This document shows positions 1-12,701 of a stretch of 64,000 nt of DNA, in pieces (the first letter of the stretch is position 1; every line of letters starts with the position of its first letter). Source of the DNA: Heliocidaris erythrogramma (Eukaryota; Echinodermata; Echinoidea; Camarodonta; Echinometridae); the NCBI GenBank assembly GCA_025617745.1, contig CM046864.1, forward strand, positions 30,607,162 through 30,671,161. The letters are read 5' to 3'. A model generated the notes under the pieces. That model was not told the origin of the DNA. It saw only the letters and a program-made list of their open reading frames with translations, and searched no databases. A program made the position numbers and the translations under genes.

Positions 1-1994
1 ACTTTTCAGAATGCACAATTTTCTCTCTTCTATTACCTTATACTCCTGAAAATGGAAAGCATAACAAGTATAAGGAATTTTAAAATCATTATGTTACAGC
101 CTAATTTACAGGTTTCTCTTTTAGACTTCTAATTTCCTATTGAAAATTGCAGGCAAAATCTTACGTACGCCACAACTGCACATGCATTTCGTTGATCTTC
201 AACGATTTGTTTCCTTTTGCGCATGAATTTTGTAAATTTCTCAATTATTTCCATGAATACATGTACGTGGGATTGGCCGATTTTCACCATCTGTGCAATA
301 ATATTTGTCCATAAATGTGGGAAAGCAATTGCCTGATATTTTATTATTCCCGGCAGTCATTTCATTACATTTGGGTCCTCGTGATTTAGGCAAGTCAGAT
401 GAGAGAGAAAAAAAAATAAAAGATGAGCGGAGCTTGTCCGAATGTCATGTGATTTTGAACAAGAAATTCATGAATAAACCCAATAGCCTAACGTAACGGC
501 CCATTTTAAAATTGCCACTCTGGAAGCCCGAAGCTTTGACCTTCCAGCATCTTTCTAAATTTCCAAAACATCCATATCTATTCTGTTTCTACCAGTGAAC
601 GGCCGATAATTCTTTAGAACCTAGATTCGTCAATAATAAATTAGATGAAGTTAATTTTGGATGGTGATCGAATGAATGATTAGGGGCTAAGAATCGATGG
701 TCTAAATTGTAAGGTCATATTTTGAATCAGTACACGCGTTTGCCGTATGGATAATCTGTAGATCAGTAAATTCTTTTAAATACAGGCTTATTCTCTGCGC
801 CTTTTCTAAGGATAACAAGGACATTTTTTAAAAATCAATATCACTTTTGACAGGAGCCGCGCTACAAGGGGGAGGGGCATGGGGCGACCGCCTCCTATGA
901 TTTTTCAAGTAGTGAAAAAAAAAAAGGAAGAAAACAGAAGAAGAGAAAGTAAAGGGGGTAAAAAAGAAAAGAGTATTAAAAAAAAGGTCTAGGGCGTGTA
1001 ACTTTATATTACCCCTGTTATTCAATTGAGAAAAAAAAATGACGTCAACTTAAGGTCGTCTGCCCCCGGCCCCCATCAAAATCGTTACCTGATTATGCCG
1101 CTGCCCGGTCGGACAGACTCGTCGCAGCGCAATGTTGCACGCTCCGCCTGCCCTCGACCTCTCGTGCGAGATTCGGTCGGCTTCGTGCAGTCCGAAATAT
1201 AATCCCAGTAGTCCAACGGACGCGTTCGACGCACAAACTTTGTGTACGAGTGAATGGGGCTTACGCAATCCTGACTTTCCCCACAGCCGCCCGGTGGCGT
1301 ATACCTTTAACTGAACATTTTTCTTACAAAGCAAAATCTTGTAAATTATCACAATCATCCCGAGTGTTCCATATTTTTTTTTCATTTTTACTTTATTTTT
1401 TTTTTCTTATTCAGCCCATATTGCGACACAATTTTCGAATCAATTTACAATTAATTATTAATAACAAGATTTTTTTAAAGAATAAATATGATACGAGGTG
1501 AATTGTGGAAGGTTTCCAGAATTACAGAATAGGTGAACGTAAATATTAAAGCAAGTTCTGCAATGGTTCTAGAGAGAGTAAACTGAAGAGACGGTGTGAA
1601 CATATATAAGTAGTAGAGAGGAAGAGAGAGAGGGGAGCACACGTTTTCAAACTATAACGTGAAGTAACATGTTGAAACAATATAAACAAGTTCGGAATCA
1701 TAACTCCTCCAAAAGCATCTCCATTCTTTTGGAATTAAATTTGACTGAAAATTGCATCATCGGTTTTCCAATTGAAATAGTACATTGCAAAGTGAACTTT
1801 GCGACTTGATCTCATAACATACAGCTTGAATGCATTTCTAAACAGGACTTTTTTTTTAAAACAATAATAATAATAATAATAATAATCATCATCCTGTTAT
1901 TTACACACATTGTATGTATCTAAGCGCTTAAAGACTATTTAACAAAAAAACAACCCTGTACTGTTTATAACCCAATCCTACAGGAATACAATAA
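1..1994. other. Unassigned intergenic DNA
   Basis: I see no supportable gene here. The stretch holds an oligopurine block near 905-1035, a palindromic TGACGTCA (CRE-like) octamer at 1040-1047, a CpG-rich, GC-rich island at about 1060-1310 in AT-rich surroundings, and an (AAT)n microsatellite at about 1863-1886. The open frames over the GC-rich island have no recognisable domain and probably only reflect base composition. The island could be a small promoter or a repeat fragment. Confidence 0.6.
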
Positions 1995-2571
1995 TAAAAG
2001 GGGGTCCATGCACTCGTTTTAGTGCTAGCAGCGCCCTCAGGTGGCGGAAAATTCAAAAACTGGCAAAACTTGCAAAAACTGCACATGGCTGAATGGGAAC
2101 CTGTCTGGGAATGGGATGGGTTCGAAATAACTCTACTGTACATTCAAAATCCATGTCAGATTCGTAATTTTTTCCAGATATGTAGAGAATTAAATACTTC
2201 AGAAGGTGAAAGTTTAAAAAAGGGGGTCCATGCACTCGTTTTTGTGCTAGCAGCGCCCTTAGGTGGCAGAGAAACGCAAAAACTGGGAAAATTCGAAAAA
2301 ATTGTGCGTGACTGTCTGGAAACGTGTCTAGGAACGGGATGGGTTCGTACATTCAAATTCCATGTCAGATTCGTATTTTTTTTCAGATATATAGAGAATT
2401 AAATACTTCAGAAGGCGAAAGTTTAAAAAAAAAGGGGGGGTACATGCACTAGTTTTTGTGCTAGCAGCGCCCTCAGGCGGCGGAAAATGCAAAAACTGGC
2501 GAAACTCGCAAAAACTGCACATGGCTCGCTGGGAACCTGTCTTGGAATGGGATGGGTTCGAAATAATTCTA
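1995..2571. repeat. Satellite block A (about 2.6 monomers)
   Basis: First block of the dominant tandem repeat of the window. Each monomer reads, on the plus strand: an A-run then G-run, 'catgcactcgtttttgtg', 'ctagcagcgccctcaggtgg', a stretch of 'caaaaactgg'-type words, 'gcacatggctggctgggaac', 'gggatgggttcgaaata', 'tgtacattcaaaatccatgt', 'cagattcgtaattttttcc', 'gtagagaattatatacttca', then the next A/G tract. The last monomer is broken at ATTCTA (2566-2571), where a LINE-containing insertion starts. The same monomer sequence resumes at 5806. Confidence 0.95.
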
Positions 2572-2574
2572 TTC

Positions 2575-4581
2575 GGGGGACAAAGGGTCCCCTTGTCTTA
2601 CCCCTCTTTTAACTTCAAAGTATCCAGTTGAGTGTCCCCCATTCATCACGCAGCTACTAACATCATTATAAAGAATTTTAACCCAAGAGCACAATACATT
2701 ACCGAACCCAAAGGATTCCAATGCTTTGAACAGTAGTCTATGTGAAATACAGTCAAATGCTTTTTCGAAATCTACAGCGATAAGAAAACCTACAGGCTGA
2801 TACAATGACTGAAAAAATACATCATCTATTAACCGCACTGCCTCCCCAATATTTCTCTCTTTAACATAACCCACCTGATCATAATGAATGATATCTCCTA
2901 ATACCTCTTTTACCCTTTTAGCCAATACTTTTGAAAGGATCTTATAGTTAAGATTTAAAAGAGTTATTGGCCTGTAGTTTGTCATATACAAAGGATCTTT
3001 TCCCTCTTTCTCAATAAGTGTAATGACTCCCTGTCTCTGTGAATTGGATAAAACCTCAGTTTCGAAACTTTCATTAAATGCTTCCACTATATACTTCCCT
3101 ACGATTGGCCAAAATGTATAATAAAATTCAGCTGTAAAGCCATCATTGCCTGGTGACTTATTCCATTTCATTTCCTTAACAGCTTGATAGCATTCTTCGA
3201 ATGTTATATGCCCTTCACAAAATGCTTTATTTTCTTCGCTTAGTTTGGGCAGTTCGCTTAAGAACATATCATTAATATCTTCTGTTATGTCATTATTTTG
3301 ACATGCATATAAATTCTTATAAAACTCCCCAATGATCTTTAAAATCCCTTTACTATCACGTATCACCTCATATTGCTATTGTATATTTCCTTGGTCACAC
3401 TTTTCCTTTTATTCGACTTTAATAATTGTTAAAAAAATTGATAATTTCTTTCTCCTTCTTCAGACCATTCTGCCCTCGATCGTACCTTTAAGCCTTGACG
3501 AGAATAGTCAAAAAGCTTTTCCAGTTCATTTTTTTTCAAGTCTAGTTCTTCCTGAATGTTATTTTGCAAATTAAACGTCAATCGATATTCTAAGTCTTTA
3601 ATTTCTTTTTCCAATATTTCAACTTTTGCTTTCCTGAGTTTTGCTTTTCCACGGGAAAACTTCATAATATATTCCCGTAGTTTCATTTTCATGAAATCCC
3701 AAAATTTGATTTTACTATTTATTTGACCCAGCCACGTTTCCTCTATTTCACTAATCTTATTTTTTACCCCATCGACAAAATCCTTGTCATAACATAGACT
3801 ACTATTAAACTTCCAATATGATTTACCAAAAATGAAATGATCAACCAAATTTGTAACTTCTACTCTAACACCAGCGTGGTCAGGTGTGATAGAGGGCAGA
3901 ATTTCAGATTCCCTTACGACTTTTTCTAATTTGGATGATATAGAAATATAATCTAATCTGCTCTGCTCTGCACCAATGGCTGCTTCTGTCTAAAGGTAAA
4001 TTCTCTTTTATAAGGATGATGCTTGCTCCAAACATCAATTAAATCAAACTTATCAAGAAACTCTCCAACAAGTCTCTGTATTTGCTATTTGAAATATTAC
4101 TCGCCCCCATATAATCTAAATTATAATTCATAGTTATATTGAAATCTCCCCCAATTATAAGGGAATACTCTTGACTGAATACAGAAGATACCATCCTATC
4201 CAGATTAGACAGAAAATCAACTTGGGCCTTTTCTTTATCTTTTGTAGGAAAATATACACATCCCAATATCAATTTTTCGCTTTGGCATTTACCTTGTATT
4301 ATAATGTATCTTCCTTCCTTGTCTTTTATGATTTTTTTCCATCACAAAGCCCGTGTTTGGTTTCAACATCACAATAACTCCCCTACTGTGATTACTACCG
4401 TTACTAAAAACCATTGCCCCTTCCCAATCCCTTTTCCAACAGCCTTACTGAAAGTTTCCTGCAAGAATATTATATTTCCCGACATTTTACACCACTGGAA
4501 AATTTTCCTCCTTTTAACTGTATCTCTCAGTCCTCGAACGTTGATCGAGACTACTTTTAAATTATTCACCATTGAAAACAA
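2575..4581 (-). pseudogene. LINE ORF2 remnant: APE endonuclease plus partial reverse transcriptase
   Basis: Decayed ORF2 of a non-LTR retrotransposon of the L1/Tx1 group. In life this protein nicks target DNA and reverse-transcribes its own RNA from the nick. The N-terminal APE-type endonuclease is visible: 'VVSINVRGLR' near 4530-4555, a 'FLQETF' block, 'GGDFN' at 4138-4152, 'QSRLDY' near 3960 and a 'PDHAGV' catalytic-His block near 3880. A Lys/Glu-rich linker follows (3429-3848). The RT frame at 2575-3366 has 'KSPGNDGF', 'NYRPITLLN', palm motif A 'AVDFEKAFD' and 'GVRQGDPLSP', after which it ends. Several frames are used, so there are frameshifts. Relative to the second copy, 13 bp are missing near 4450. 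It cannot encode an active RT because the YADD motif is absent. Confidence 0.85.
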
Positions 4582-5029
4582 TAAAAATTAAACTGTGACA
4601 AAAAGCTCGGAACAGAATTGTGTAACATTGCGCCAATATCTCGGTAAATGGGAAGAATGATGCATTTTTAAATACAGAAAAAACAATTGTCAATTGAAGT
4701 TGGAAGTAAGACAAGTACAGAACAATTCCGGAACTAGAAAACATGCCACACGTCACAAAGTCTCTCCGCCTACAGACTGAACACCTTAAAAACAAAGAAA
4801 ACATACCAAGAATAGACGTGTCTAAAACAAAATTCCTTTTCCACATCTTCGACCCTAGTAATTACGCGTAATCAACATTCAGTATTCATTCATACACCCT
4901 GAGTGCATTGACCCAGAATACGCCATTACTCACTCCATAAGTAAGCTGTGCCCGCAATTTACAAGTATTGAACCTTATATTGTATGTATCTCGAGTACAA
5001 CCCAAACATCCCTTCATTTGGTTAAACCT

Positions 5030-5195
5030 AGCTCCCTCATAATTGACAAAGCTCAATGTTAATACTATAGAATAAAGCTATTTTCACGGCGGATACAAAA
5101 TTCCACACCCCGCTCATGAGGGACAAATACTATAAAACCAAGCCTTTAACCACGGTGGATACAACTACCACGCCCTTCTCATGAGCAAATACTAT
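5030..5195. repeat. Imperfect direct repeat in the LINE 5' region
   Basis: Two related segments of about 65 bp follow each other: 'cacggcggatacaaa' to 'gctcatgagggacaaatac' and 'cacggtggatacaac' to 'tctcatgagcaaatac'. Part of this is also present near 18030-18110 in the second LINE copy, so it belongs to the element's 5' region. Repeated 5' UTR segments can be promoter modules in LINEs, but that role is only inferred here. Confidence 0.5.
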
Positions 5196-5805
5196 GCTTA
5201 GATATTGGTTATAGCCTCAGGGAAGTATGCTGTAGAGCTGATCAGGAGCTGGATGTCCCGAGTCCTCCCTCACTGCTCGATACAAAGCTTCCCTCAACTA
5301 CCACACAATATGAGTGGACTAATAGTAGGTCCAATATATACATGTATACCTAAATATATACGCACATACACACAGACAGTATATATAACAATAGTGTGCA
5401 ATCACCTCATTTACAGGGGCATCAATCATTTACAAATAAATTTCTGTCTTTGCCCATACATGTATCCCACAGATTACATAACACTCTTGTTTGAGTGTAA
5501 GACAGTCTGAACTGAGTAAACATTGTCAATAATAATACCAATTTCACCTTGCATGTTTTGACCGAGGTCAAAGAAGACGTTCATTCGAATTCTTCATTTA
5601 TTCCTTACAAATGAGCAGTGGCGCAGACACAAACACACCCTCCAATGCATAGTGGGGATGACGAATAGATAATCCACCACCAACTATGGACAATTATGCG
5701 TGTCTACGCCCATTCTAATGAGTTCAACAGCGTCATTCAAAAATTCGAAATAACCAATTCAGCTTAGTCAATGAAGTAGCTTAAAGGGAGGAATTTTAAT
5801 TTGTT
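5196..5805. other. Unassigned DNA between LINE homology and satellite
   Basis: No gene or RNA is recognised. The stretch is moderately AT-rich, with scattered 'tatatac' words. It lies inside the ATTCTA-bounded insertion but has no counterpart in the second LINE copy. Confidence 0.5.
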
Positions 5806-8800
5806 ATTCTACTGTACATTCAAAATCCATGTCAGATTCGTAATTTTTTCCAGATTTGTTGAAATTATATACTTCAGAAGGCGAAAGTTTAAAAAAAGCG
5901 GTACATTTTTTATTTTTGTTGAATGTACATGCCCTCGTTTTTGTGCTAGCAGCGCCCTCAGGCGGCGGAAAATGCAAAAACTCGAAAAACTCGCAAAAAC
6001 TGCACATGGCTGGCTGGGAACCTGTCTTGGAATGGGATGGGTTCGAAATAACTCTACTGTACATTCAAAAACCATGTCAGATTCGTATTTTTTTTCAGTT
6101 TGTAGAGAATTAAATACTTCAGAAGGCGAAAGATTGAAAAAGGGGGGTCCACGCGCTCGTGTTTGTGCTAGCGGCGCCCTCAGGTTGCAGAAAAGATCAA
6201 AAACTTGCAAAACTCGCCAAAAAATGTGCATGAATTGCTGAAAACGTGCCTACGATTTGTGGATTCAAAATCTATGTCACATTCGTAAATTTTTCCAGAT
6301 TTGCAGAGATTATACACTGCAAAAGGAGAAGTTTTAAAAGGGAGGGGGAGGGGTGGGTCCATGCACTCGTTTTTGTGCTAGCAGCGCCCTCAGGTGGCGG
6401 AAAAAATCAAAAAGTGGCATTCTCGCAAAAACTGCACATGGCTGGCTGGAAACGTGTCTAGGAACAGGATGGGTTCGAAACAATTCTACTTTTCATTCAA
6501 AATCCATGTCAGATTCGTAATTTTTTTCCAGATTTATTGAAATTATATACCTCGGAAGGCGAAAATTTAAAAGGGGGTCCATGCACTCGTTTTTGTGCTA
6601 GCAGCGCCCTCAGGTGGCGGAAAAGCGCAAAAACTTGCAAAACTCGCCAAAAATGTGCATGACTGGCTGGAAACGTGCCTAGGAACGTACATTCAAAATC
6701 CATGCCAGATTCGTAATTTTTTCCAGATATATAGAGAATAAAATACTTCAGAGGGCAAAAGTTTTAAAAAAGGGGGTACATGCACTCGTTTTTGTGCTAG
6801 CAGCGCCCTCAGGCGGCGGAAAATGCAAATAGAAAAGGATGGGTCCGAAATAACTCGACTGTACATTCAAAAACCATGTCAGATTCGGATTTTTTTTTCA
6901 GATCTGTAGAGAATTAAATACTTCAGAAGGCGAAAGATTGAAAAAGGGGAGCCCACGCGCTCGTTTTTGTGCTAGCGGCGCCCTCAGGTTGCAGAAAAGA
7001 TCAAAAACTTGCAAAACTCGCAAAAGAATGGGCATGAATTGCTGGAAACGTACCTACGATTTGTGGATTCCAAATCTATGTCACATTCGTAAATTTTCAA
7101 GATTTGTAGAGAATATACACTGCAAAAGGAGAAAGTTTTAAAAGGGGGGGGGTGGGTCCATGCACTCGTTTTTGTGCTAGCAGCGCCCTCAGGTGGCGGA
7201 AAAGTGCAAAAACTTGCAAAAAATGTCCATGACTGGCTGGAAACGTGCCTAGGAACAGGATGGGTTTGTACATTCAAAATCCATGCCAGTTTCTTAAATT
7301 TTTCCATATATATAGAGAATAAAATACTTCAGAGGGCGAAAGTTTAAAAAAAGGGGGTACATGCACTCGTTTTTGTGCTAGCAGCGCCCACAGGCGGCGG
7401 AGATTGCTAAAATTCGCAAAACTCGCAAAAACTGCACATGGGTGGCTGGGAACCTGTCTTGGAATGGGATGGGTTCGAAATAATTCTACTGTATATTCAA
7501 AATAAATGTCAGATTCGTATTTTTTTCTGATCTGTAGAGAATTATATACTTCAGAATGCGAAAGTTTTAAAAAAAGGGGGGTGGGTCCATGCACTCGTTT
7601 TTGTGCTAGCAGCGCCCTCAGGTGGCGGAAAAACGCAAAAACTGGCAAAACTCACAAAAAATGTGCATGACTGTCTGGAAACGTGTCTAGGAACGGGATG
7701 GGTTCGTACATTCAAAATCCATGCCAGATTCGGAATTTGTTTCAGATATATAGATAATTAAATACTTCAGAAGGCGAAAATTTAAAAAAAAAGGGGGGGT
7801 ACATGCACTCGTTTTTTGTGCTAGCAGCGCCCTCAGGTGAGGGGAAATGCAAAAACTGGCAGAATTTGCAAAAACTGCACATGGCTGGCTGGGAACCTGT
7901 CTTGGAATGGGATGGGTTCGAAATAATTCTACTGTATATTCAAAATAAATGCCAGATTCGTATTTTTTCAGATCTGTAGAGAATTATATACTTCAGAATG
8001 AGAAAGTAAAACAAAAAGGGGGGGGGGGGGGTCTATGCACTCGTTTTTGTGCTACCAGCGCCCACAGGTGGAGGAAAAATTCAAAAAGTGGCATTCTCGC
8101 AAAAACTGCACATGGCTGGCTGGAAACGTGTCTAGAAAAGGATGGGTTCGAAACAATTCTACTTTTTATTCAAAATCCATGTCAGATTCGTAATTTTTTC
8201 CATATATATAGAGAATAAAATACTTCAGAGGGCGAAAGTTTAAAAAAAGGGGGTACATGCACTCGTTTTTGTGCTAGCAGCGCCCACAGGCGGCGGAGAT
8301 TGCTAAAATTCGCAAAACTCGCAAAAACTGCACATGGGTGGCTGGGAACCTGTCTTGGAATGGGATGGGTTCGAAATAATTCTACTGTATATTCAAAATA
8401 AATGTCAGATTCGTATTTTTTTCTGATCTGTAGAGAATTATATACTTCAGAATGCGAAAGTTTTAAAAAAAGGGGGGTGGGTCCATGCACTCGTTTTTGT
8501 GCTAGCAGCGCCCTCAGGTGGCGGAAAAACGCAAAAACTGGCAAAACTCACAAAAAATGTGCATGACTGTCTGGAAACGTGTCTAGGAACGGGATGGGTT
8601 CGTACATTCAAAATCCATGCCAGATTCGGAATTTGTTTCAGATATATAGATAATTAAATACTTCAGAAGGCGAAAATTTAAAAAAAAAGGGGGGGTACAT
8701 GCACTCGTTTTTGTGCTAGCAGCGCCCTCAGGTGAGGGGAAAATGCAAAAACTGGCAGAATTTGCAAAAACTGCACATGGCTGGCTGGGAACCTGTCTTG

Positions 8801-11800
8801 GAATGGGATGGGTTCGAAATAATTCTACTGTATATTCAAAATAAATGCCAGATTCGTATTTTTTCAGATCTGTAGAGAATTATATACTTCAGAATGAGAA
8901 AGTAAAACAAAAAGGGGGGGGGGGGGGGGTCTATGCACTCGTTTTTGTGCTACCAGCGCCCACAGGTGGAGGAAAAATTCAAAAAGTGGCATTCTCGCAA
9001 AAACTGCACATGGCTGGCTGGAAACGTGTCTAGGAAAAGGATGGGTTCGAAACAATTCTACTTTTTATTCAAAATCCATGTCAGATTCGTAATTTTTTCC
9101 ATATATATAGAGAATAAAATACTTCAGAGGGCGAAAGTTTAAAAAAAGGGGGTACATGCACTCGTTTTTGTGCTAGCAGCGCCCACAGGCGGCGGAGATT
9201 GCTAAAATTCGCAAAAACTCGCAAAAACTGCACATGGGTGGCTGGGAACCTGTCTTGGAATGGGATGGGTTCGAAATAATTCTACTGTATATTCAAAATA
9301 AATGTCAGATTCGTATTTTTTTCTGATCTGTAGAGAATTATATACTTCAGAATGCGAAAGTTAAAAAAAAAGGGGGTGGGTCCATGCACTCGTTTTTGTG
9401 CTAGCAGCGCCCTCAGGTGGCGGAAAAAACGCAAAAACTGGCAAAACTCACAAAAAATGTGCATGACTGTCTGGAAACGTGTCTAGGAACGGGATGGGTT
9501 CGTACATTCAAAATCCATGCCAGATTCGGAATTTGTTTCAGATATATAGATAATTAAATACTTCAGAAGGCGAAAATTTAAAAAAAAAGGGGGGGGGGGT
9601 ACATGCACTCGTTTTTGTGCTAGCAGCGCCCTCAGGTGAGGGGAAAATGCAAAAACTGGCAGAATTTGCAAAAACTGCACATGGCTGGCTGGGAACCTGT
9701 CTTGGAATGGGATGGGTTCGAAATAATTCTACTGTATATTCAAATAAATGCCAGATTCGTATTTTTTCAGATCTGTAGAGAATTATATACTTCAGAATGA
9801 GAAAGTAAAACAAAAAGGGGGGGGGGGGTCTATGCACTCGTTTTTGTGCTACCAGCGCCCACAGGTGGAGGAAAAATTCAAAAAGTGGCATTCTCGCAAA
9901 AACTGCACATGGCTGGCTGGAAACGTGTCTAGGAAAAGGATGGGTTCGAAACAAATTCTACTTTTTATTCAAAATCCATGTCAGATTCGTAATTTTTTCC
10001 ATATATATAGAGAATAAAATACTTCAGAGGGCGAAAGTTTAAAAAAAGGGGGTACATGCACTCGTTTTTGTGCTAGCAGCGCCCACAGGCGGCGGAGATT
10101 GCTAAAATTCGCAAAACTCGCAAAAACTGCACATGGGTGGCTGGGAACCTGTCTTGGAATGGGATGGGTTCGAAATAATTCTACTGTATATTCAAAATAA
10201 ATGTCAGATTCGTATTTTTTCTGATCTGTAGAGAATTATATACTTCAGAATGCGAAAGTTAAAAAAAAAGGGGGGTGGGTCCATGCACTCGTTTTTGTGC
10301 TAGCAGCGCCCTCAGGTGGCGGAAAAACGCAAAAACTGGCAAAACTCACAAAAAATGTGCATGACTGTCTGGAAACGTGTCTAGGAACGGGATGGGTTCG
10401 TACATTCAAAATCCATGCCAGATTCGGAATTTGTTTCAGATATATAGATAATTAAATACTTCAGAAGGCGAAAATTTAAAAAAAAAGGGGGGGGGGTACA
10501 TGCACTCGTTTTTGTGCTAGCAGCGCCCTCAGGTGAGGGGAAAATGCAAAAACTGGCAGAATTTGCAAAAACTGCACATGGCTGGCTGGGAACCTGTCTT
10601 GGAATGGGATGGGTTCGAAATAATTCTACTGTATATTCAAAATAAATGCCAGATTCGTATTTTTTCAGATCTGTAGAGAATTATATACTTCAGAATGAGA
10701 AAGTAAAACAAAAAGGGGGGGGGGGGGGGGGTCTATGCACTCGTTTTTGTGCTACCAGCGCCCACAGGTGGAGGAAAAATTCAAAAAGTGGCATTCTCGC
10801 AAAAACTGCACATGGCTGGCTGGAAACGTGTCTAGGAAAAGGATGGGTTCGAAACAATTCTACTTTTTATTCAAAATCCATGTCAGATTCGTAAATTTTT
10901 CCATATATATAGAGAATAAAATACTTCAGAGGGCGAAAGTTTAAAAAAAGGGGGTACATGCACTCGTTTTTGTGCTAGCAGCGCCCACAGGCGGCGGAGA
11001 TTGCTAAAATTCGCAAAACTCGCAAAAACTGCACATGGGTGGCTGGGAACCTGTCTTGGAATGGGATGGGTTCGAAATAATTCTACTGTATATTCAAATT
11101 AAATGTCAGATTCGTATTTTTTTCTGATCTGTAGAGAATTATATACTTCAGAATGCGAAAGTTTAAAAAAAGGGGGGGGGGGGTGGTTCCATGCACTCGT
11201 TTTTGTGCTAGCAGCGCCCTCAGGTGGCGGAAAAACGCAAAAACTGGCAAAACTCACAAAAAATGTGCATGACTGTCTGGAAACGTGTCTAGGAACGGGA
11301 TGGGTTCGTACATTCAAAATCCATGCCAGATTCGGAATTTGTTTCAGATATATAGATAATTAAATACTTCAGAAGGCGAAAATTTAAAAAAAAGGGGGGG
11401 TACATGCACTCGTTTTTTTTTTGCTAGCAGCGCCCTCAGGTGGCGGGAAAATGCAAAAACTGCACATGGCTGGCTGGAAACGTGTCTAGGAAAAGGATGG
11501 GTTCAAAAACATTCTATTGTACATTCAAAATCCATGTTAGAATCGTAAATTTTTCCAGATTTGTAGAGAATTATACACTGCAAAAGGAGAACGTTTTAAA
11601 GGGGGGGGGGGAGGGGGGTGGGGTGGGTCCATGCACTCGTTTTTGTGCTAGCAGCGCCCTCAGGTTGCGGAAAATGCAAAAGCTGGCAGAATTTGCAAAA
11701 ACTGCACATGGCTGGCTGGGAACCTGTCTTGGAATGGAATGGGTTGGAAATAATTCTACTGTATATTCAAAATAAATGCCAGATTCGTATTTTCCAGATC

Positions 11801-12391
11801 TGTAGAGAATTATATACTTCAGCATGAGAAATGTAAAATAAGGGGGGTCCATGCACTCGTTTTGTGCTAACAGCGCCCTCAGGTGGCGGAAAAATTCAAA
11901 AACTGGCAGAATTTGCAAAAACTGCACATGGCTGGCTGGGAACCTGTCTTGGAATGGATGGGTTCGAAATAATTCTACTGTATATTCAAAATAAATGTCA
12001 GATTCGTATTTTTTCAGATCTGTAGAGAATTATATACTTCAGAATGAGAAAGTAAAAAAAAAAGGGGGGGGGGGGTCTATGCTCTCGTTTTTGTGCTAGC
12101 AGCGCCCACAGGTGGAGGAAAAATTCAAAAAGTGGCATTCTCGCAAAAACTGCGCATGGCTGGCTGGAAACGTGTCTAGGAAAAGGATGGGTTCAAAACA
12201 ATTCTACTGTACATTCAAAATCCATGTTAGAATCGTAATTCTTTCCAGATTTGTAGAGAATTATACACTGCAAAAGGAGACGTTTTAAAAGGGGGGGGGG
12301 GGGTGGTCCATTGGCAACGGGATGGGTTCGTACATTAAAAAATCCATGTCAGATTCGTAACTTTTTCCAGATATATAGAGAATTAAATATA
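5806..12391. repeat. Satellite block B (about 30 monomers)
   Basis: Continuous tandem array of the 215-230 bp monomer. Monomer subtypes differ in their tail (ttaaatacttcag, ttatatacttcag or ttatacactgcaaaag) and in the conserved box (agcgccctcaggtggcgg, agcgccctcaggcggcgg, agcgcccacaggtggagg). G-runs in the A/G tract vary from about 4 to 18 bases. Many open frames on both strands come from the near absence of stop codons in the monomer; they shift phase with G-run length and carry no conserved domain. The array is interrupted at its right end by the Tc1-like element. Confidence 0.97.
7302..11400. repeat. Higher-order repeat, about 900 bp x about 4.5
   Basis: Four monomer subtypes recur in fixed order. 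The marker 'ccatatatatagagaataaa' recurs near 7302, 8200, 9098, 9998 and 10896. The box 'gctagcag' of the following monomer falls at 7377, 8273, 9172, 10072 and 10974, giving periods of 896, 899, 900 and 902 bp. Monomer steps inside one unit are about 228, 215, 231 and 222 bp. Units are nearly identical except for A- and G-run lengths, so this amplification is recent compared with the monomers themselves. Confidence 0.93.
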
Positions 12392-12701
12392 CTGAACTAC
12401 AAAAGAAACGTCGCACTTTTCAAATTGATATTTTTTACACATGATATTGGAATTTGATACGTAAAATCACATTTTATGCTTTTATAACATCACAGATATG
12501 GCATTGACCGTCCATAACAAATCATCATAACAAAATGTGATTTCTGTGTAGGATTAAAGCTCATATCCTTTCCGTGAACATGGTAGTGTACTCGAGCGCA
12601 GCTTTTTGAAAAGCATGATGCACATGCACATCCTTATCCAGTGGGTTTAAAAGGGACCCAAAACCTTCATCCTGTCATTCGTTTCCTGTCACGCTGTCAC
12701 C

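Larger units (their letters stand above)
2572..5805 (-). mobile_element. Insertion carrying a 3'-truncated L1/Tx1-like LINE
   Basis: A 3.2-kb insertion splits a satellite monomer. The left side ends in ATTCTA (2566-2571) and the right side resumes with ATTCTA (5806-5811), which could be a target-site duplication. The LINE reads on the minus strand. A second copy at 13317-18207 shows its fuller structure. Here the 3' half (catalytic YADD region, C-terminus, 3' UTR and A-tail) is missing, because homology stops just after the RQGDP block of the RT at about 2575. About 2575-5170 aligns with the second copy. 5171-5805 does not, and may be further 5' sequence or a separate insertion. Loss of the 3' end is unusual for a LINE, where 5' truncation is the rule, so recombination is a likely explanation. 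Confidence 0.85.

Noticed and set aside
1050..1385. 111-codon open frame on the minus strand
   Set aside because: GC-rich DNA without stops; no domain, and overlapping frames on the other strand are equally open.
2022..12000. Dozens of 60-140 codon frames on both strands, with recurring peptides such as 'ALVFVLAAPSGGGK'
   Set aside because: They are translations of the satellite in several frames at once, shift phase with A/G-run length, and have no conserved domain. The monomer simply has few stops.
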